64,000 bases of DNA from SSC3 sp963769585 (GCA_963769585.1 CAVYMJ010000006.1:1736001-1800000); one strand, 5' to 3'; shown: positions 1 to 8,822, counted from the first letter of the stretch. The notes: a model not told the origin generated them from the letters alone. Translations and numbers: made by a program.

Positions 1-1
1 C

Positions 2-1168
2 CGCTACACCGACGTCGCCTCCGAGGTTCCAGACGACGTGGGCGAGCTCGCCAAGAGGGTCACAGCGGCGGGCACGAACCGCGCGGAGCGGGCAGCACTG
101 CTGCAGGACTGGTTCGCCAAACCGCACGCGGACGAGGCCAGAGACCCCAGCTTCACCTACGACCTCAACCAAGCACGCGACGGCAGCAGCATCGGGGCTC
201 TGACCGACTTCCTGACGACCAGCCGCACAGGCTACTGCGAACAGTTCGCCGGGGCGATGGCGCTGATGGCCCGGACCCTGTCGATCCCGGCGCGCGTCGC
301 GGTCGGCTTCCTGCGGCCGGAACGTACCGGGCGACCGGGTGGCTGGGTCTTCAGCTCCCACGACCTGCACGCCTGGCCCGAGCTGTACTTCGAGGGAGTC
401 GGCTGGGTGCTCTTCGAGCCGACACCTGCAGGTCGGGTCGGCGCGACGTCCCCCTCGTACACGCCCGGGCTGCTACCCAGCGACCAGCCCACCTCCACTG
501 CCTCACCGACGACGCCCACTCCGACCGCGACGAGCAGCGTCCGGCCAAGCCCGCCCGTGCTGCCCCCCGAGCCAGGTGGCCCCTCGGAGTCGGCAGGCGG
601 GGGTTCCGGCGTCCGCTGGCCACTGCTGATCCTGCTCGCGCTGCCCGTGCTGCTCCTGCTCGGTGCACTGCCGCGGCTGGCCCGGATCTTCGTACGCCGG
701 CGGCGGTGGGCGCTGGCCAGCACCCCGTCCGACCTTGCAGAGGCCGCCTGGGCTGAGTTGCGGGACTCGATGATCGACCTTCGACTGCCGTGGGATGACC
801 GGGTTACCGTCCGCGTCCGCGCCCGGGACATCGGTCCGCTGTTCAGCCGGCGCCCCGGCAAGGGTGAGGAGCACCTGGCCCGGGTGGTCAGATCCAACCC
901 AGAGGCGCAGGCGGCTCTGGACCGGATCGTGCTGCTGATCGAACGCGCGCGCTACGCCCGCACCACGCCTGCGATCGCAGACCTCAAGGGCGATGTGCGG
1001 CTCTGTGTGGACTCGCTGAGGGTCGGCGTCGAACGCGGGGTCCGTCGCCGGGCGGACTGGCTACCCGTCTCGATGTACACCCGCTCGCGACCCCGGACTA
1101 GGGGCGACGCGGGAATCGCGCTCTCAGAGCCGTCACTCATGGAGCCGTCGCTGCCGGGGTCCTCCTGA
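2..1168 (+). CDS. Transglutaminase-like membrane protein (TgpA/DUF4129 type), 5' truncated
   Basis: The reading frame is open to the left edge, so only the C-terminal part is present. Numbered from the GTG at 38, a transglutaminase core holds the catalytic Cys67 in RTGYCEQFAG and the His/Asp part in SHDLHAWPEL, with the usual FEPTP end. A Pro/Ser/Thr-rich linker follows, then one membrane helix (about residues 194-213), a basic RRRR stop-transfer and a DUF4129-like cytoplasmic tail. Full-length family members carry several N-terminal membrane helices (DUF3488), which would lie outside the window. These proteins are normally encoded after a MoxR ATPase and a DUF58 protein; that context is outside the window and inferred. 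The substrate is unknown. Confidence 0.88.
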   Translation, partial: RYTDVASEVPDDVGELAKRVTAAGTNRAERAALLQDWFAKPHADEARDPSFTYDLNQARDGSSIGALTDFLTTSRTGYCEQFAGAMALMARTLSIPARVAVGFLRPERTGRPGGWVFSSHDLHAWPELYFEGVGWVLFEPTPAGRVGATSPSYTPGLLPSDQPTSTASPTTPTPTATSSVRPSPPVLPPEPGGPSESAGGGSGVRWPLLILLALPVLLLLGALPRLARIFVRRRRWALASTPSDLAEAAWAELRDSMIDLRLPWDDRVTVRVRARDIGPLFSRRPGKGEEHLARVVRSNPEAQAALDRIVLLIERARYARTTPAIADLKGDVRLCVDSLRVGVERGVRRRADWLPVSMYTRSRPRTRGDAGIALSEPSLMEPSLPGSS

Positions 1169-1275
1169 AGCCGCGTTGACCAGGGCCTCCGTCGCAGCTC
1201 CGAGCCCGTGCCGAAGGAGCAGAACGGGCGGACAGTCCGTGGGGACGCCGCCCGTCGCGGGGAAGTCAGGTGTGC

Positions 1276-1725
1276 TCAGTAACCCTGGTCTCGGTCGCGG
1301 CGGCGACGCCACCGCTCCTCGAACCGGTCCATCATCGAGCCGTGAGACTTGGCGGGACGCTGACGTCGGGACTTCTTCCCCCCGTGGACCACGGTCAGGC
1401 CGCCACCGAAGTCCTGTCCGGTCATAGATCGCTGCTCGAACGTCGCTGACGCTGGACTTTGCCCCCTCCACGCAGTGAGGCCGAGGTATGCCGAGCCGAG
1501 CATGAGAACGAAGCCGACGATGCCGACCGCGGTCACCTGGAGCACGGCGCCTGCCATCAGCACGCCGATGCCAAGGACGAAGGAGGCAATGGCGACCATG
1601 AGCTGGCGACGGGCATGCCGGCGCATGGTGGTTCCTCGAAGCGTGGAGGCCAGCTTGGGATCCTCCTCCACAAGCGCGCGCTCCATCTGCTCCAGCAGAC
1701 GCAACTCTTCTTCCGAGAGCGGCAC
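1276..1725 (-). CDS. DUF3040 family membrane protein
   Basis: 149 residues from a GTG start with GGAGG six bases upstream. The N-terminus (PLSEEELRLLEQMERAL) is the DUF3040 signature. Two adjacent hydrophobic helices follow (about residues 42-86), then a basic tail rich in Arg (RRRRDRDQ). In actinobacteria this family is found near the mraZ/division gene cluster, which suggests that cluster lies close by; its biochemical role is unknown. A TAGACT -10 box lies 34-39 bases upstream, so the gene probably has its own promoter rather than reading through from dinB. Confidence 0.88.
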   Translation of the reverse strand: MPLSEEELRLLEQMERALVEEDPKLASTLRGTTMRRHARRQLMVAIASFVLGIGVLMAGAVLQVTAVGIVGFVLMLGSAYLGLTAWRGQSPASATFEQRSMTGQDFGGGLTVVHGGKKSRRQRPAKSHGSMMDRFEERWRRRRDRDQGY

Positions 1726-1758
1726 GATTTCCTCCAGCTCAAATGGTCTTACGCCTTC

Positions 1759-1764
1759 AGTCTA
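1759..1764 (-). promoter_or_regulatory. -10 box TAGACT for the DUF3040 gene
   Basis: TAGACT on the minus strand, about 34 bases upstream of the GTG start. It predicts a short 5' leader that contains the GGAGG ribosome site. No convincing -35 is visible. Confidence 0.45.
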
Positions 1765-1841
1765 GGCAGGTGTTCCCGTACGTGGTACCCGGGCGACCAA
1801 ATTGGAATCGTCGAACTGAGCCTGGAACGTCGACGACCGGG

Positions 1842-2225
1842 TCACGGGGCCGGATGGCCGGGGTCGGCCACCAGGTCGAGCTCATTGCCCTCCGGGTCGA
1901 CCATGAGCTGCCACCAGATACCCAGCTCAGCCAGGAGCGCGGTGGTGGGTCCGCCCTTGCGCCTGCCGCCGAGGGCCTCGAGCCGCTCGACGAGGGCCGG
2001 AACCCCTAGCTCCAGGGGCGGATGGACATCCAGGTGCATCCGGTTCTTGCCGTTCTTGGGCTCGGTCACCTTCTGCAGGATGAAGACCGGTCCGGTCCCG
2101 TCCTTCCCGGGGGCCAGCACCTCGTAGTCGGGCAGGCTGCCTGCCGGCTCGTAACCCAGCGCGGCACACCAGAACCCGACCAGGGCCGTGGGGTCCTCGC
2201 AGTCCAGGACGACGGAGAGTCTCAC
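1842..2225 (-). CDS. VOC (glyoxalase-fold) family protein
   Basis: 127 residues, GTG start. The N-terminus (RLSVVLDCEDPTALVGFWCA) and the C-terminus (WQLMVDPEGNELDLV) are the two beta-alpha-beta-beta-beta halves of a glyoxalase/bleomycin-resistance/dioxygenase fold, with a central HLDVHPP segment supplying possible metal ligands. Substrate cannot be predicted. It lies 22 bases after dinB but has a TAGGCT -10 box seven bases before its start and no ribosome site, so it is probably transcribed as its own leaderless mRNA as well. Confidence 0.85.
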   Translation of the reverse strand: MRLSVVLDCEDPTALVGFWCAALGYEPAGSLPDYEVLAPGKDGTGPVFILQKVTEPKNGKNRMHLDVHPPLELGVPALVERLEALGGRRKGGPTTALLAELGIWWQLMVDPEGNELDLVADPGHPAP

Positions 2226-2232
2226 GCTCGCG

Positions 2233-2238
2233 AGCCTA
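2233..2238 (-). promoter_or_regulatory. -10 box TAGGCT, leaderless promoter of the VOC gene
   Basis: TAGGCT is separated from the GTG start by seven bases, the spacing that puts transcription start at or beside the start codon. No Shine-Dalgarno sequence is present. Confidence 0.5.
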
Positions 2239-2247
2239 TCGGGACGG

Positions 2248-3456
2248 TCAGGGTCGACCCTCCCCCAGGAGGGTCGCCGGCTGCACTGCCCTACCGCCGA
2301 ACCTGAGCAGGGCCTTGTCGACCGCCCGGTCGGCCTCGGGCCAGCTGCGCTCGCGGCCGCCGAGCACGAGCTGGCGGTAGGACGAAGCTCGCGGAGCGAG
2401 CCCCTCCACCCGCACGCCGACCAGCCGGACCCGCGCCCGCTGCAACCCGAGCGCCTCGAACAGGTCCACCGCGGTCTGGTAGATCTCCTGGGTCACGTCG
2501 GTCGTCTCCCTTCGGGTCTTGGAGCGAGTGATCGTGGTGAAGTCAGCGAACCGCACCCGCAACGTGACGGTCCGGCCCACCACCTGAGCACTGCGCATTC
2601 GCACCGCCACCTTCGAGGACAGCCGCAGCAGCTCGCGCCGGATCACAGCCGGGTCGTCGGTGTCGCGGCCGAAGGTCTCGTCATGACCCATGCTCTTCTC
2701 GGGCTCGGCGCCGAAGAACCCGCCTCGGCGCGCGTGGACCACCCGGTCGTCGATGCCCCAGGCCAACTGGTGCAGCTGGCTGCCCATGGCCGGGCCGAGT
2801 GCCCGGTGCAGGATCGGCAAGGGCGTATGCGCGAGGTTGCCGACGGTCATCAGACCCAGGCGGTGCAGCGCCGCTGCGGTCTTCTCCCCGACTCCCCACA
2901 GCTCCTCGACGGCGAGCGGGTGCAGGAACGAGGTCACCTCTGCAGGAGGTACGACGAGCACGCCGTCCGGCTTCGCACGACGACTGGCCAGCTTGGCCAT
3001 GCCGACAGTGCTGGCCACTCCCACCGAGCAGGTGACCCCCTGCTCGTCGTACACACGGGCGCGCAGGTCCTCGGCGATGACCCGGGGGGAACCCAGCCTT
3101 CTCGTCGAGCCGGACACATCGAGGAACGCCTCGTCCATCGACAAGGTCTCCACCAGCGGGGTGACCTGACGAAACATCTCCATCACCGAGGACGACACCG
3201 CCGTGAACAGGTCGTAGTCGGGCTGGAGGACCACCGCCTGCGGACAGGCTCGCCGGGCGCGGGTGGAGGGCATGGCCGAATGCACCCCATAGGCACGGGC
3301 CGGATAGTTCGCTGCCAGCACCACCCCCCGGTCGCCACCGCCGACGTACACCGGGACGTCCTGCAGCTCTGGCCGGTCGCGGGTCATCACCGATGCGTAG
3401 AAGGCGTCCATGTCGACGTGCAGGAGGTGGCACCCCCAGGAGCCGTCGACCCTCAT
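2248..3456 (-). CDS. dinB: DNA polymerase IV (Y-family, translesion)
   Basis: 402 residues, normal length. The palm carries LHVDMDAFYAS with Asp15 and Asp17, and the second catalytic motif SMDEAFLDVSG with Asp108 and Glu109. A thumb helix-hairpin-helix (ELWGVGEKTAAALHRLG) and the little-finger domain follow. A clamp-binding peptide is not obvious; RQLVLGG near the C-terminus could be a weak one. It starts 12 bases after the methyltransferase gene and lies downstream of the second DnaE, so it is probably co-transcribed with the damage-response module. Function: low-fidelity bypass of damaged template bases. Confidence 0.96.
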   Translation of the reverse strand: MRVDGSWGCHLLHVDMDAFYASVMTRDRPELQDVPVYVGGGDRGVVLAANYPARAYGVHSAMPSTRARRACPQAVVLQPDYDLFTAVSSSVMEMFRQVTPLVETLSMDEAFLDVSGSTRRLGSPRVIAEDLRARVYDEQGVTCSVGVASTVGMAKLASRRAKPDGVLVVPPAEVTSFLHPLAVEELWGVGEKTAAALHRLGLMTVGNLAHTPLPILHRALGPAMGSQLHQLAWGIDDRVVHARRGGFFGAEPEKSMGHDETFGRDTDDPAVIRRELLRLSSKVAVRMRSAQVVGRTVTLRVRFADFTTITRSKTRRETTDVTQEIYQTAVDLFEALGLQRARVRLVGVRVEGLAPRASSYRQLVLGGRERSWPEADRAVDKALLRFGGRAVQPATLLGEGRP

Positions 3457-3468
3457 CGGGTCCGCCGC

Positions 3469-4203
3469 TCAGCGTCTGGTGGACAGTGCGTGCAGCTGGG
3501 TGCCCAGGGTGAGGTACTCGGGTCGCTGAGCCACGGCTCGCTCGAGCTCGACCAGTGCGTCGGCCGCGCCTGGCTCCAGGTCGACCAGCGTGCTCGGGAC
3601 CAGGTCGACGAAGACCCGTACCGCATGCAGGGTCGGGACGTCGAAACCGGCTTTGTCCAGAAGCGCAGTGATCTCTTCCGCGGTGAACCGTCGGCCCGTC
3701 GTGCTGGGCTCGGTTGAGTCGAGCAGGGTCTTGGCCTGGCCGAAGTGACCGGCCATCGCCCGGGCGAGGACCGCAGCATGTCTCTGGTTGACCAGCAGGC
3801 TGAGCGTGCCCCCGGGGCGCAGCACCGCCGCGATAGCGGTGAGAGCAGCGGCCGGCTCCACGATCTCCAGGACGCCGTGGCAGAGCACCACGTCCGCGGA
3901 ACCGGCGGGGACGAGGTCCAGCACCCCGGCCAGGTCGCCTTGGAGACCCGTGATCCGGTCTGCCACCCCGCTCTCCTCGGCGCGGCGACCGAGGATGGCC
4001 AGAGCATCAGGGCTGGGGTCGACGACGGTGACCCGATGGCCGAGCTCGGCGACGCGGACCGCCAGCCCCCCGGTGCCTCCTCCGATGTCGACCACCGACG
4101 CTCCGGCTGGAGTCTGGGACAACGGCGCCAGCACGCCCTGCACGGCGTCCCAGACCACGGCCGTACGCGCCATGCTGCGCCGCTGCGAGCTGTTCTGAGC
4201 CAT
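3469..4203 (-). CDS. SAM-dependent class I methyltransferase
   Basis: 244 residues from the ATG at 4203. The SAM-binding motif VVDIGGGTGGLAVRVAELG is followed by the acidic ribose contact (VTVVDPSP) and by motif DVVLCHGVLEIVEP. The frame is open further upstream, but that extension is Arg-rich and unlike a methyltransferase, and a TACCCT -10 box lies seven bases before this ATG. It sits between the DnaE-type polymerase and dinB, which suggests a link to DNA damage response, but the substrate is unknown; a small-molecule or tRNA substrate is equally possible. Confidence 0.85.
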   Translation of the reverse strand: MAQNSSQRRSMARTAVVWDAVQGVLAPLSQTPAGASVVDIGGGTGGLAVRVAELGHRVTVVDPSPDALAILGRRAEESGVADRITGLQGDLAGVLDLVPAGSADVVLCHGVLEIVEPAAALTAIAAVLRPGGTLSLLVNQRHAAVLARAMAGHFGQAKTLLDSTEPSTTGRRFTAEEITALLDKAGFDVPTLHAVRVFVDLVPSTLVDLEPGAADALVELERAVAQRPEYLTLGTQLHALSTRR

Positions 4204-4210
4204 GACAGGA

Positions 4211-4216
4211 AGGGTA
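4211..4216 (-). promoter_or_regulatory. -10 box TACCCT, leaderless promoter of the methyltransferase
   Basis: TACCCT seven bases before ATG 4203, no ribosome site. It suggests a secondary promoter inside the dnaE-to-dinB run, so methyltransferase and dinB may also be made without SOS induction. Confidence 0.4.
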
Positions 4217-4304
4217 CTGTCATCCGCCCGAGCTTCCCGGGGAGGAGTGCCACAGCTTTCTCGGCGCCTTGCTCGCCTCTCTGCTCGGAGCGGACTTGGT
4301 GTCG

Positions 4305-7300
4305 TCACCGGCCGGCTTGATGTCGGAGTACGGCGACATCTGGAACCCGCTCGAGTGCACCAGCACGCGGCGTCGCCCCATCCCCCGGCGCCCCGGCAGA
4401 CGGCTGGGCAGGTGGCTGGGCAGTGACCGGCCTGGTCGATCTGCTCATCGCTGCCCCCTGGACGGCTTCGATGTCGGGCACGGTCCCGAACCCCTCCGGA
4501 ACCCGGGCCAGCTCGGTTCGTACCGCTTCGAGCCCTCCGGACTGCCACAGCCCGTGCAGCACCGGGAGCTCCCAGCAGCCGGTCGCCCGCAGCGAGACCC
4601 CTCGCCGCCCGGTGCGACGCAGCTCTCCCCTGACCAGCAGCAGCCAGGAGTGGAAGACGGTGGCGGCGTAGGGCCCCTGTGCGTCCTCGAAGAACGTCGC
4701 ATCCACCGGTCCGGTCGAGTCGTCCAACGTCAGGAAGATGACGCGCCGGCCCGAGCGGATCGGGGGGGTCTGCGTAGCCACCTTCACCCCGGCCACCAGC
4801 AGGTCGGCCTTGCTGCGGCGCTGGAGGAGCTCGGTCGCACGAGTCACTCCCAACTGGTCGAGGAAAGGTGCGTAGAAGTGCATGACATGCCTGCTCACGT
4901 CGAGCCCGAGGATCTCCAGCTCAGCCCTGACCCGTTCGGTGGAGGTCATCTCCGGCAGCCCGCTGACCTCTCCGTCCGCCGGAGCGTCGCCGAGGTCCAG
5001 GACGAGCTGCACCGACGTCACCGGAGGCGGCTTCTTGGTCGCCTTCGACTGGGCGGCTGCCTGTGCCCAGACCCCCTCCCTGACCTGGACCTCGCTGCTG
5101 GTCCGGGCCGCGGCCTCGCCGGCTCGCGCGTCGGCCGCCTTCGGAGTAGGACGGCCGGACAGTCCGCGTCCTCTCGCCTTGGACGCACGGTCCACCGAAC
5201 GGGTGTAGCGGTCCAGGTCGGCCACCTGCAGCAGCAGGTCGCGCCGGGTCACCTTGCCCCGGAGCCGGACCGTCGCCGGAGAGCCGATGTCGTAGACGGA
5301 GTCCAAGCCACCAGCCAGTACCAGCCGTTCCAGCACGGGCCTGCTCACCTGTGCCCGGTGCCAGACATCGGTGAGCGAGTGGAAGGGCCGCGCCGCGACG
5401 AGCCGATCCACCTCCGCCGCGGAGATGCCCTTCACCTCCGACAGCGCCAACCGGATGCCGTACCCGTCGGCCGACCCGGGCTCCGTCGCAGGGACCCTCT
5501 CCACGACGTACTCCTTCTCGCTGTGGTTCACGTCGAGCCCGAGCACCACGATGCCGAGCTGGCGGGCGTCGTCCAGGATCAGCCGTTTGGGATACATGCC
5601 CGGGTCATGGGTCAGCACCCCGGCCAGGAAGTGGGCGGGCCAGTGCGCCTTGAGCCAGGCCGACTGGTACGTCGGAAGCGCGAACGCCGCGGCATGGGCC
5701 TTGCAGAAACCGAACGAGGCGAAGGCGGCGATGACCTTCCAGAGCCGCTCGACCACCGGAAGGGGGTAGCCACGCCCCAGGGCCCGGGGGAAGAACCAGA
5801 TCTTCATCTGGGCCATCCCCTCGACGTCACCCAGGGCCCGCCGGGCCTCGTCAGCCTGGGCGAGGTCACAGCCGGTGAGCTGGGCGATCATCTCGATGAC
5901 CTGCTCATGGAAGACCACCACACCGCGGGTCTGCTCCAGGATCGGGACAAGGTCCTCGTGGATGTAGTCCGGCAAGCTCCAGCCCTGCTTGGCGTTGAGG
6001 TACGGCGTGACCATGTCGCTCTTGACCGGCCCGGGCCGGAACAGCGAGATGTCGGTGATGATGTCGGAGAAGGACTCGATCCCCGACTTGCCGACCAGCT
6101 CACGTTGCCCTGGTGACTCGATCTGGAAGACGCCCAGGGTCTTGGCCTGGCTGATCAAGGAGTAGGTCAGCTCGTCGTCGAAAGGCACCTGCTCCTCGTC
6201 GTCGAGGTCGACCTCCACGCCGTCGACCCGCTTGATCTCCGCGACCGCATGAGCCATCGAGGACTGCATCCTGATGCCGAGTACGTCGAGCTTGAGCAGG
6301 CCGAGGTCCTCGACGTCCTCCTTGTCGAACTGGCTCATCGGGAAGCCGGCGAAGCTGGCCTCCACCGGAGTGCGGTCGAGCAGGGTCGAGTCGGAGAGCA
6401 GCACACCGCAGGGGTGGACGGCGATGTGACGGGGCAGCCCGTCGAGCCGCTCGGCCAACCGGAACAGCAGGTCCAGTCGCTCCTCCCCCAGCCCGGACGC
6501 CCGCAGCTCCGGTAGCTCCCGCAGCGCCAGCCGCGCGTCACGAGCCCGGATGTGCGGGAACGCCTTGGCGATCGAGTCGATCTCACCCAGCGGCATACCG
6601 AGTGCTGCACCGACATCACGGACGGCGTGGCGGACGCGGTAGGTGTCCATCATCGAGACGCAGGCACACCGCTCGCCGCCGAAGCGGTCCAGGATCGCTT
6701 CGTAGACCTGGAGCCGGCGGGCCGACTCGACGTCGATGTCGATGTCGGGCAGTGCCTGACGCAGCGGTGAGAGGAACCGCTCCATCAGCAGCCCGTGGCG
6801 CAGCGGGTCGACCCCGGAGACGTCGAGCAGGTAGTTGACCAGGCTGCCCGCTCCGGAGCCACGCGCAGCCGACCGCACCCCCATCTCCTGGATGAGGTCG
6901 GAGACGTCGGCGACGGTGAGGAAGTACGCCGCATAGCCCATCTGGCCGATGATCTGCAGCTCCTTGTCGAGCCGGGTCCAGATCTTCATCCGCGGCGCCG
7001 CACCGTAGCGCCGGCCGATCCCTGCCTCACACCGCTGTCGCAGCAGCCGGTCGGCCTCCTCCCGCGAGGAGCCGAACTCGGGGAAGTGGACCTCGCCCAG
7101 CCCCAGGTCCTCCCGCGGGTCCACCGCACACCGGTCGGCCACTACCCGGGTGCGGGCCAGCAGGTCACGTGCGGAGCGGTCTCCGAGACCGGCGTACCGG
7201 CTGACCTCCTCGGCGACCTCGGCCATCTCCTTGCCGGACTTGAGGAAGCCCTCGGCGTTGCCGCGGTCGATGTGACGCAGGTCCAGCGGGACGAGGCGTC

Positions 7301-8036
7301 GCGCGGCGTCGAGCACGTCCACGGTGGTGGCATCGGTCCGGTCGGCGTACCGGACCGCGTTGGAGAGCACCGCCCCGAGCCCCTCCTGCCGGGCGAGGCC
7401 GGCCATCCGTGCCGCATGGGGCGAGCTGCCCGGACCCGAGCCAGCCCGCCGGTGAGAGACCACCTCGACCAGGAGGTCTGCACGGTCGAGGACCTCGAAC
7501 CAGGGTCGGAGCACGGCTTGCGCGAGGTCGTCCCTGCGAAGCGTCGCCGCCCGGCCCAGCTCGGAGCCTGGACCAAGCAGCACCAGGACGTCCTTCCCGC
7601 TGACGTGCTCGGCCACCTGCTCGAGGCTGCACACCGGGTCGCCGCGCTCACCGGCGAGATGGGTCGCCGAGACCAACCGGCACACCGCGGCCCATCCCGC
7701 CTTGCTGGCGGCGAGGAAGGTGGCCCGGGGCAGTCTCGGATCCCGGAACGACCCGCCGCGCACCGGGTTGCGCCCAGCTGACGGTGCCGCCTCACGAAGA
7801 GAGACCGGGATGGCTCCGGTAGGCGCCAGCGCCAGGTCGACACCCAGGACCGGGCGCACCCCAGCTCTCATACAGGCCTTGGCGAAGCGGACTGCGCCGT
7901 AGGTACCGTCACGGTCGGTCAACGCCAAGGTGTCCATCTCCTGCTCGGCCGCCCGCTCCACCAGGACATGGGGATGGGAGGCGCCGTACTGGAGGGAGTA
8001 CCCCGACGCCACGTGCAGGTGGACGAAGGGATCCAC
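4305..8036 (-). CDS. dnaE2: DNA polymerase III alpha-type subunit, probable error-prone DnaE2-like polymerase
   Basis: 1243 residues from the GTG at 8036, one base after the HEPN stop; an in-frame TTG at 8048 is less likely. Order: N-terminal PHP domain (FVHLHVASGYSL, LALTDRDGTYG), C-family palm with GSGAGS and the catalytic LPDIDIDVE near residue 430, fingers, helix-hairpin-helix region, and an OB fold (RVIFLTLDDSTGPVDATFFED area) near the C-terminus. The neighbourhood (DUF6504, HEPN protein, dinB, LexA box) points to the inducible mutagenic DnaE rather than the replicative one. The motif around residue 790 reads GFCKAHAAAFALP, closer to replicative DnaE than to classical DnaE2 (GFPESHA), so this is a divergent lineage. 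No imuA'/imuB partner is adjacent. Confidence 0.85.
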   Translation of the reverse strand: MDPFVHLHVASGYSLQYGASHPHVLVERAAEQEMDTLALTDRDGTYGAVRFAKACMRAGVRPVLGVDLALAPTGAIPVSLREAAPSAGRNPVRGGSFRDPRLPRATFLAASKAGWAAVCRLVSATHLAGERGDPVCSLEQVAEHVSGKDVLVLLGPGSELGRAATLRRDDLAQAVLRPWFEVLDRADLLVEVVSHRRAGSGPGSSPHAARMAGLARQEGLGAVLSNAVRYADRTDATTVDVLDAARRLVPLDLRHIDRGNAEGFLKSGKEMAEVAEEVSRYAGLGDRSARDLLARTRVVADRCAVDPREDLGLGEVHFPEFGSSREEADRLLRQRCEAGIGRRYGAAPRMKIWTRLDKELQIIGQMGYAAYFLTVADVSDLIQEMGVRSAARGSGAGSLVNYLLDVSGVDPLRHGLLMERFLSPLRQALPDIDIDVESARRLQVYEAILDRFGGERCACVSMMDTYRVRHAVRDVGAALGMPLGEIDSIAKAFPHIRARDARLALRELPELRASGLGEERLDLLFRLAERLDGLPRHIAVHPCGVLLSDSTLLDRTPVEASFAGFPMSQFDKEDVEDLGLLKLDVLGIRMQSSMAHAVAEIKRVDGVEVDLDDEEQVPFDDELTYSLISQAKTLGVFQIESPGQRELVGKSGIESFSDIITDISLFRPGPVKSDMVTPYLNAKQGWSLPDYIHEDLVPILEQTRGVVVFHEQVIEMIAQLTGCDLAQADEARRALGDVEGMAQMKIWFFPRALGRGYPLPVVERLWKVIAAFASFGFCKAHAAAFALPTYQSAWLKAHWPAHFLAGVLTHDPGMYPKRLILDDARQLGIVVLGLDVNHSEKEYVVERVPATEPGSADGYGIRLALSEVKGISAAEVDRLVAARPFHSLTDVWHRAQVSRPVLERLVLAGGLDSVYDIGSPATVRLRGKVTRRDLLLQVADLDRYTRSVDRASKARGRGLSGRPTPKAADARAGEAAARTSSEVQVREGVWAQAAAQSKATKKPPPVTSVQLVLDLGDAPADGEVSGLPEMTSTERVRAELEILGLDVSRHVMHFYAPFLDQLGVTRATELLQRRSKADLLVAGVKVATQTPPIRSGRRVIFLTLDDSTGPVDATFFEDAQGPYAATVFHSWLLLVRGELRRTGRRGVSLRATGCWELPVLHGLWQSGGLEAVRTELARVPEGFGTVPDIEAVQGAAMSRSTRPVTAQPPAQPSAGAPGDGATPRAGALERVPDVAVLRHQAGR

Positions 8037-8037
8037 G

Positions 8038-8469
8038 TCAGCTCGCAAAGGTGATGTGCTCTTGGACCGGCAGATGGCGTCTGAGACCCAGAGACTCCTC
8101 GACCAGCCCGAGGAACCGATCGGCGTCGCGGACCAGGTCGTCGGCCTCCCGCTCGGTCACCGCACGGCTCGAACCGGCCTCCGCTGCTGCCCGCTTGGCG
8201 GCACCGGCGGAGAAGAAGGCTGCCCACTCGGCGAACTCGGGAGCGAGCTCGGCCAGCAGGGTCCACGCGTTGCGTTGCTGGGTGCGGCTCCGCTTGGGCA
8301 CGGTCGGAGTGGCGCGTGCTGCGAGCAGCGCAGCGGTCGCCCGCAGCGCAGCCACATGAGCATGGGCGTAGCGCATGCCTACGTCCTGGTCGATGATCGC
8401 CTCGCGCAAGGAGGCAGCAGAGCGCTCGAGGTAGGAGTACGTGGCTGCGGGAAGGTCGAAGCTCATCAT
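8038..8469 (-). CDS. HEPN-domain protein, SAV_6107 type
   Basis: 143 residues from ATG 8469, preceded by GGGAG; the next codon is also ATG. The protein is all-helical with YAHAHVAALRATAALLAAR and a C-terminal stretch ending in HITFAS, matching the small HEPN-like family that accompanies actinobacterial DnaE2. It lies between DUF6504 and the polymerase, starting nine bases before the DUF6504 stop and ending one base before the polymerase start, so the three are translationally linked. HEPN folds are often RNases or nucleotide-binding partners, but the RxxxxH catalytic motif is not clear here, so no activity is assigned. Confidence 0.78.
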   Translation of the reverse strand: MMSFDLPAATYSYLERSAASLREAIIDQDVGMRYAHAHVAALRATAALLAARATPTVPKRSRTQQRNAWTLLAELAPEFAEWAAFFSAGAAKRAAAEAGSSRAVTEREADDLVRDADRFLGLVEESLGLRRHLPVQEHITFAS

Positions 8470-8477
8470 CTGCTCCC

Positions 8478-8822
8478 TCAGTCCACGCAACGGGCTAGAC
8501 GCCAGTCGCCCCTGGCCCAGTCGAAGGACAGGTCGAAGACGCCCTTCCCCAAGGCGTCCCGGTCGAGTGCTCCGCGGCCGGCCTCCACCCGCCACACCTC
8601 GCGCTCTGCCAGGGGGTCACGCAGCCCCACCGGCGCGGTCGTCTCCGCGCCCAGGACCGCCTGCGCATCTGCCGACTGCCACCACGGGCCGGTCTCCACC
8701 CAGTGCGCCACCACGGCGTACACCTTCCAGAGCCGTCCTCGCCACAGGAACTGCTCCGGGCCCTCCGCTACCTCTCCGACCGGTCCTCTACGGACCTCCA
8801 CGGGGTCGTCGTACCGTCGCAT
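8478..8822 (-). CDS. DUF6504 family protein
   Basis: 114 residues from ATG 8822, chosen because GGAAGG lies nine bases upstream; the frame is open further but that part looks non-coding. The sequence starts MRRYDDPVEVRRGPVGE and continues with a Trp-rich beta segment (FLWRGRLWKVYAVVAHWVE, GPWWQS) typical of a small beta-barrel. It is the first gene of the LexA-controlled module and overlaps no other gene. Family role unknown; the constant association with dnaE2 suggests an accessory part of the mutagenic polymerase complex (inference). Confidence 0.78.
   Translation of the reverse strand: MRRYDDPVEVRRGPVGEVAEGPEQFLWRGRLWKVYAVVAHWVETGPWWQSADAQAVLGAETTAPVGLRDPLAEREVWRVEAGRGALDRDALGKGVFDLSFDWARGDWRLARCVD

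Noticed and set aside
2188..3717. Long plus-strand open frame of about 500 codons opposite dinB
   Set aside because: It is antisense to an intact dinB, His/Arg/Gly-rich with no motif, and is a GC-bias shadow.
4269..6116. Long plus-strand frame opposite the DnaE-type polymerase
   Set aside because: Antisense shadow of a well-conserved polymerase; composition unlike a real protein.
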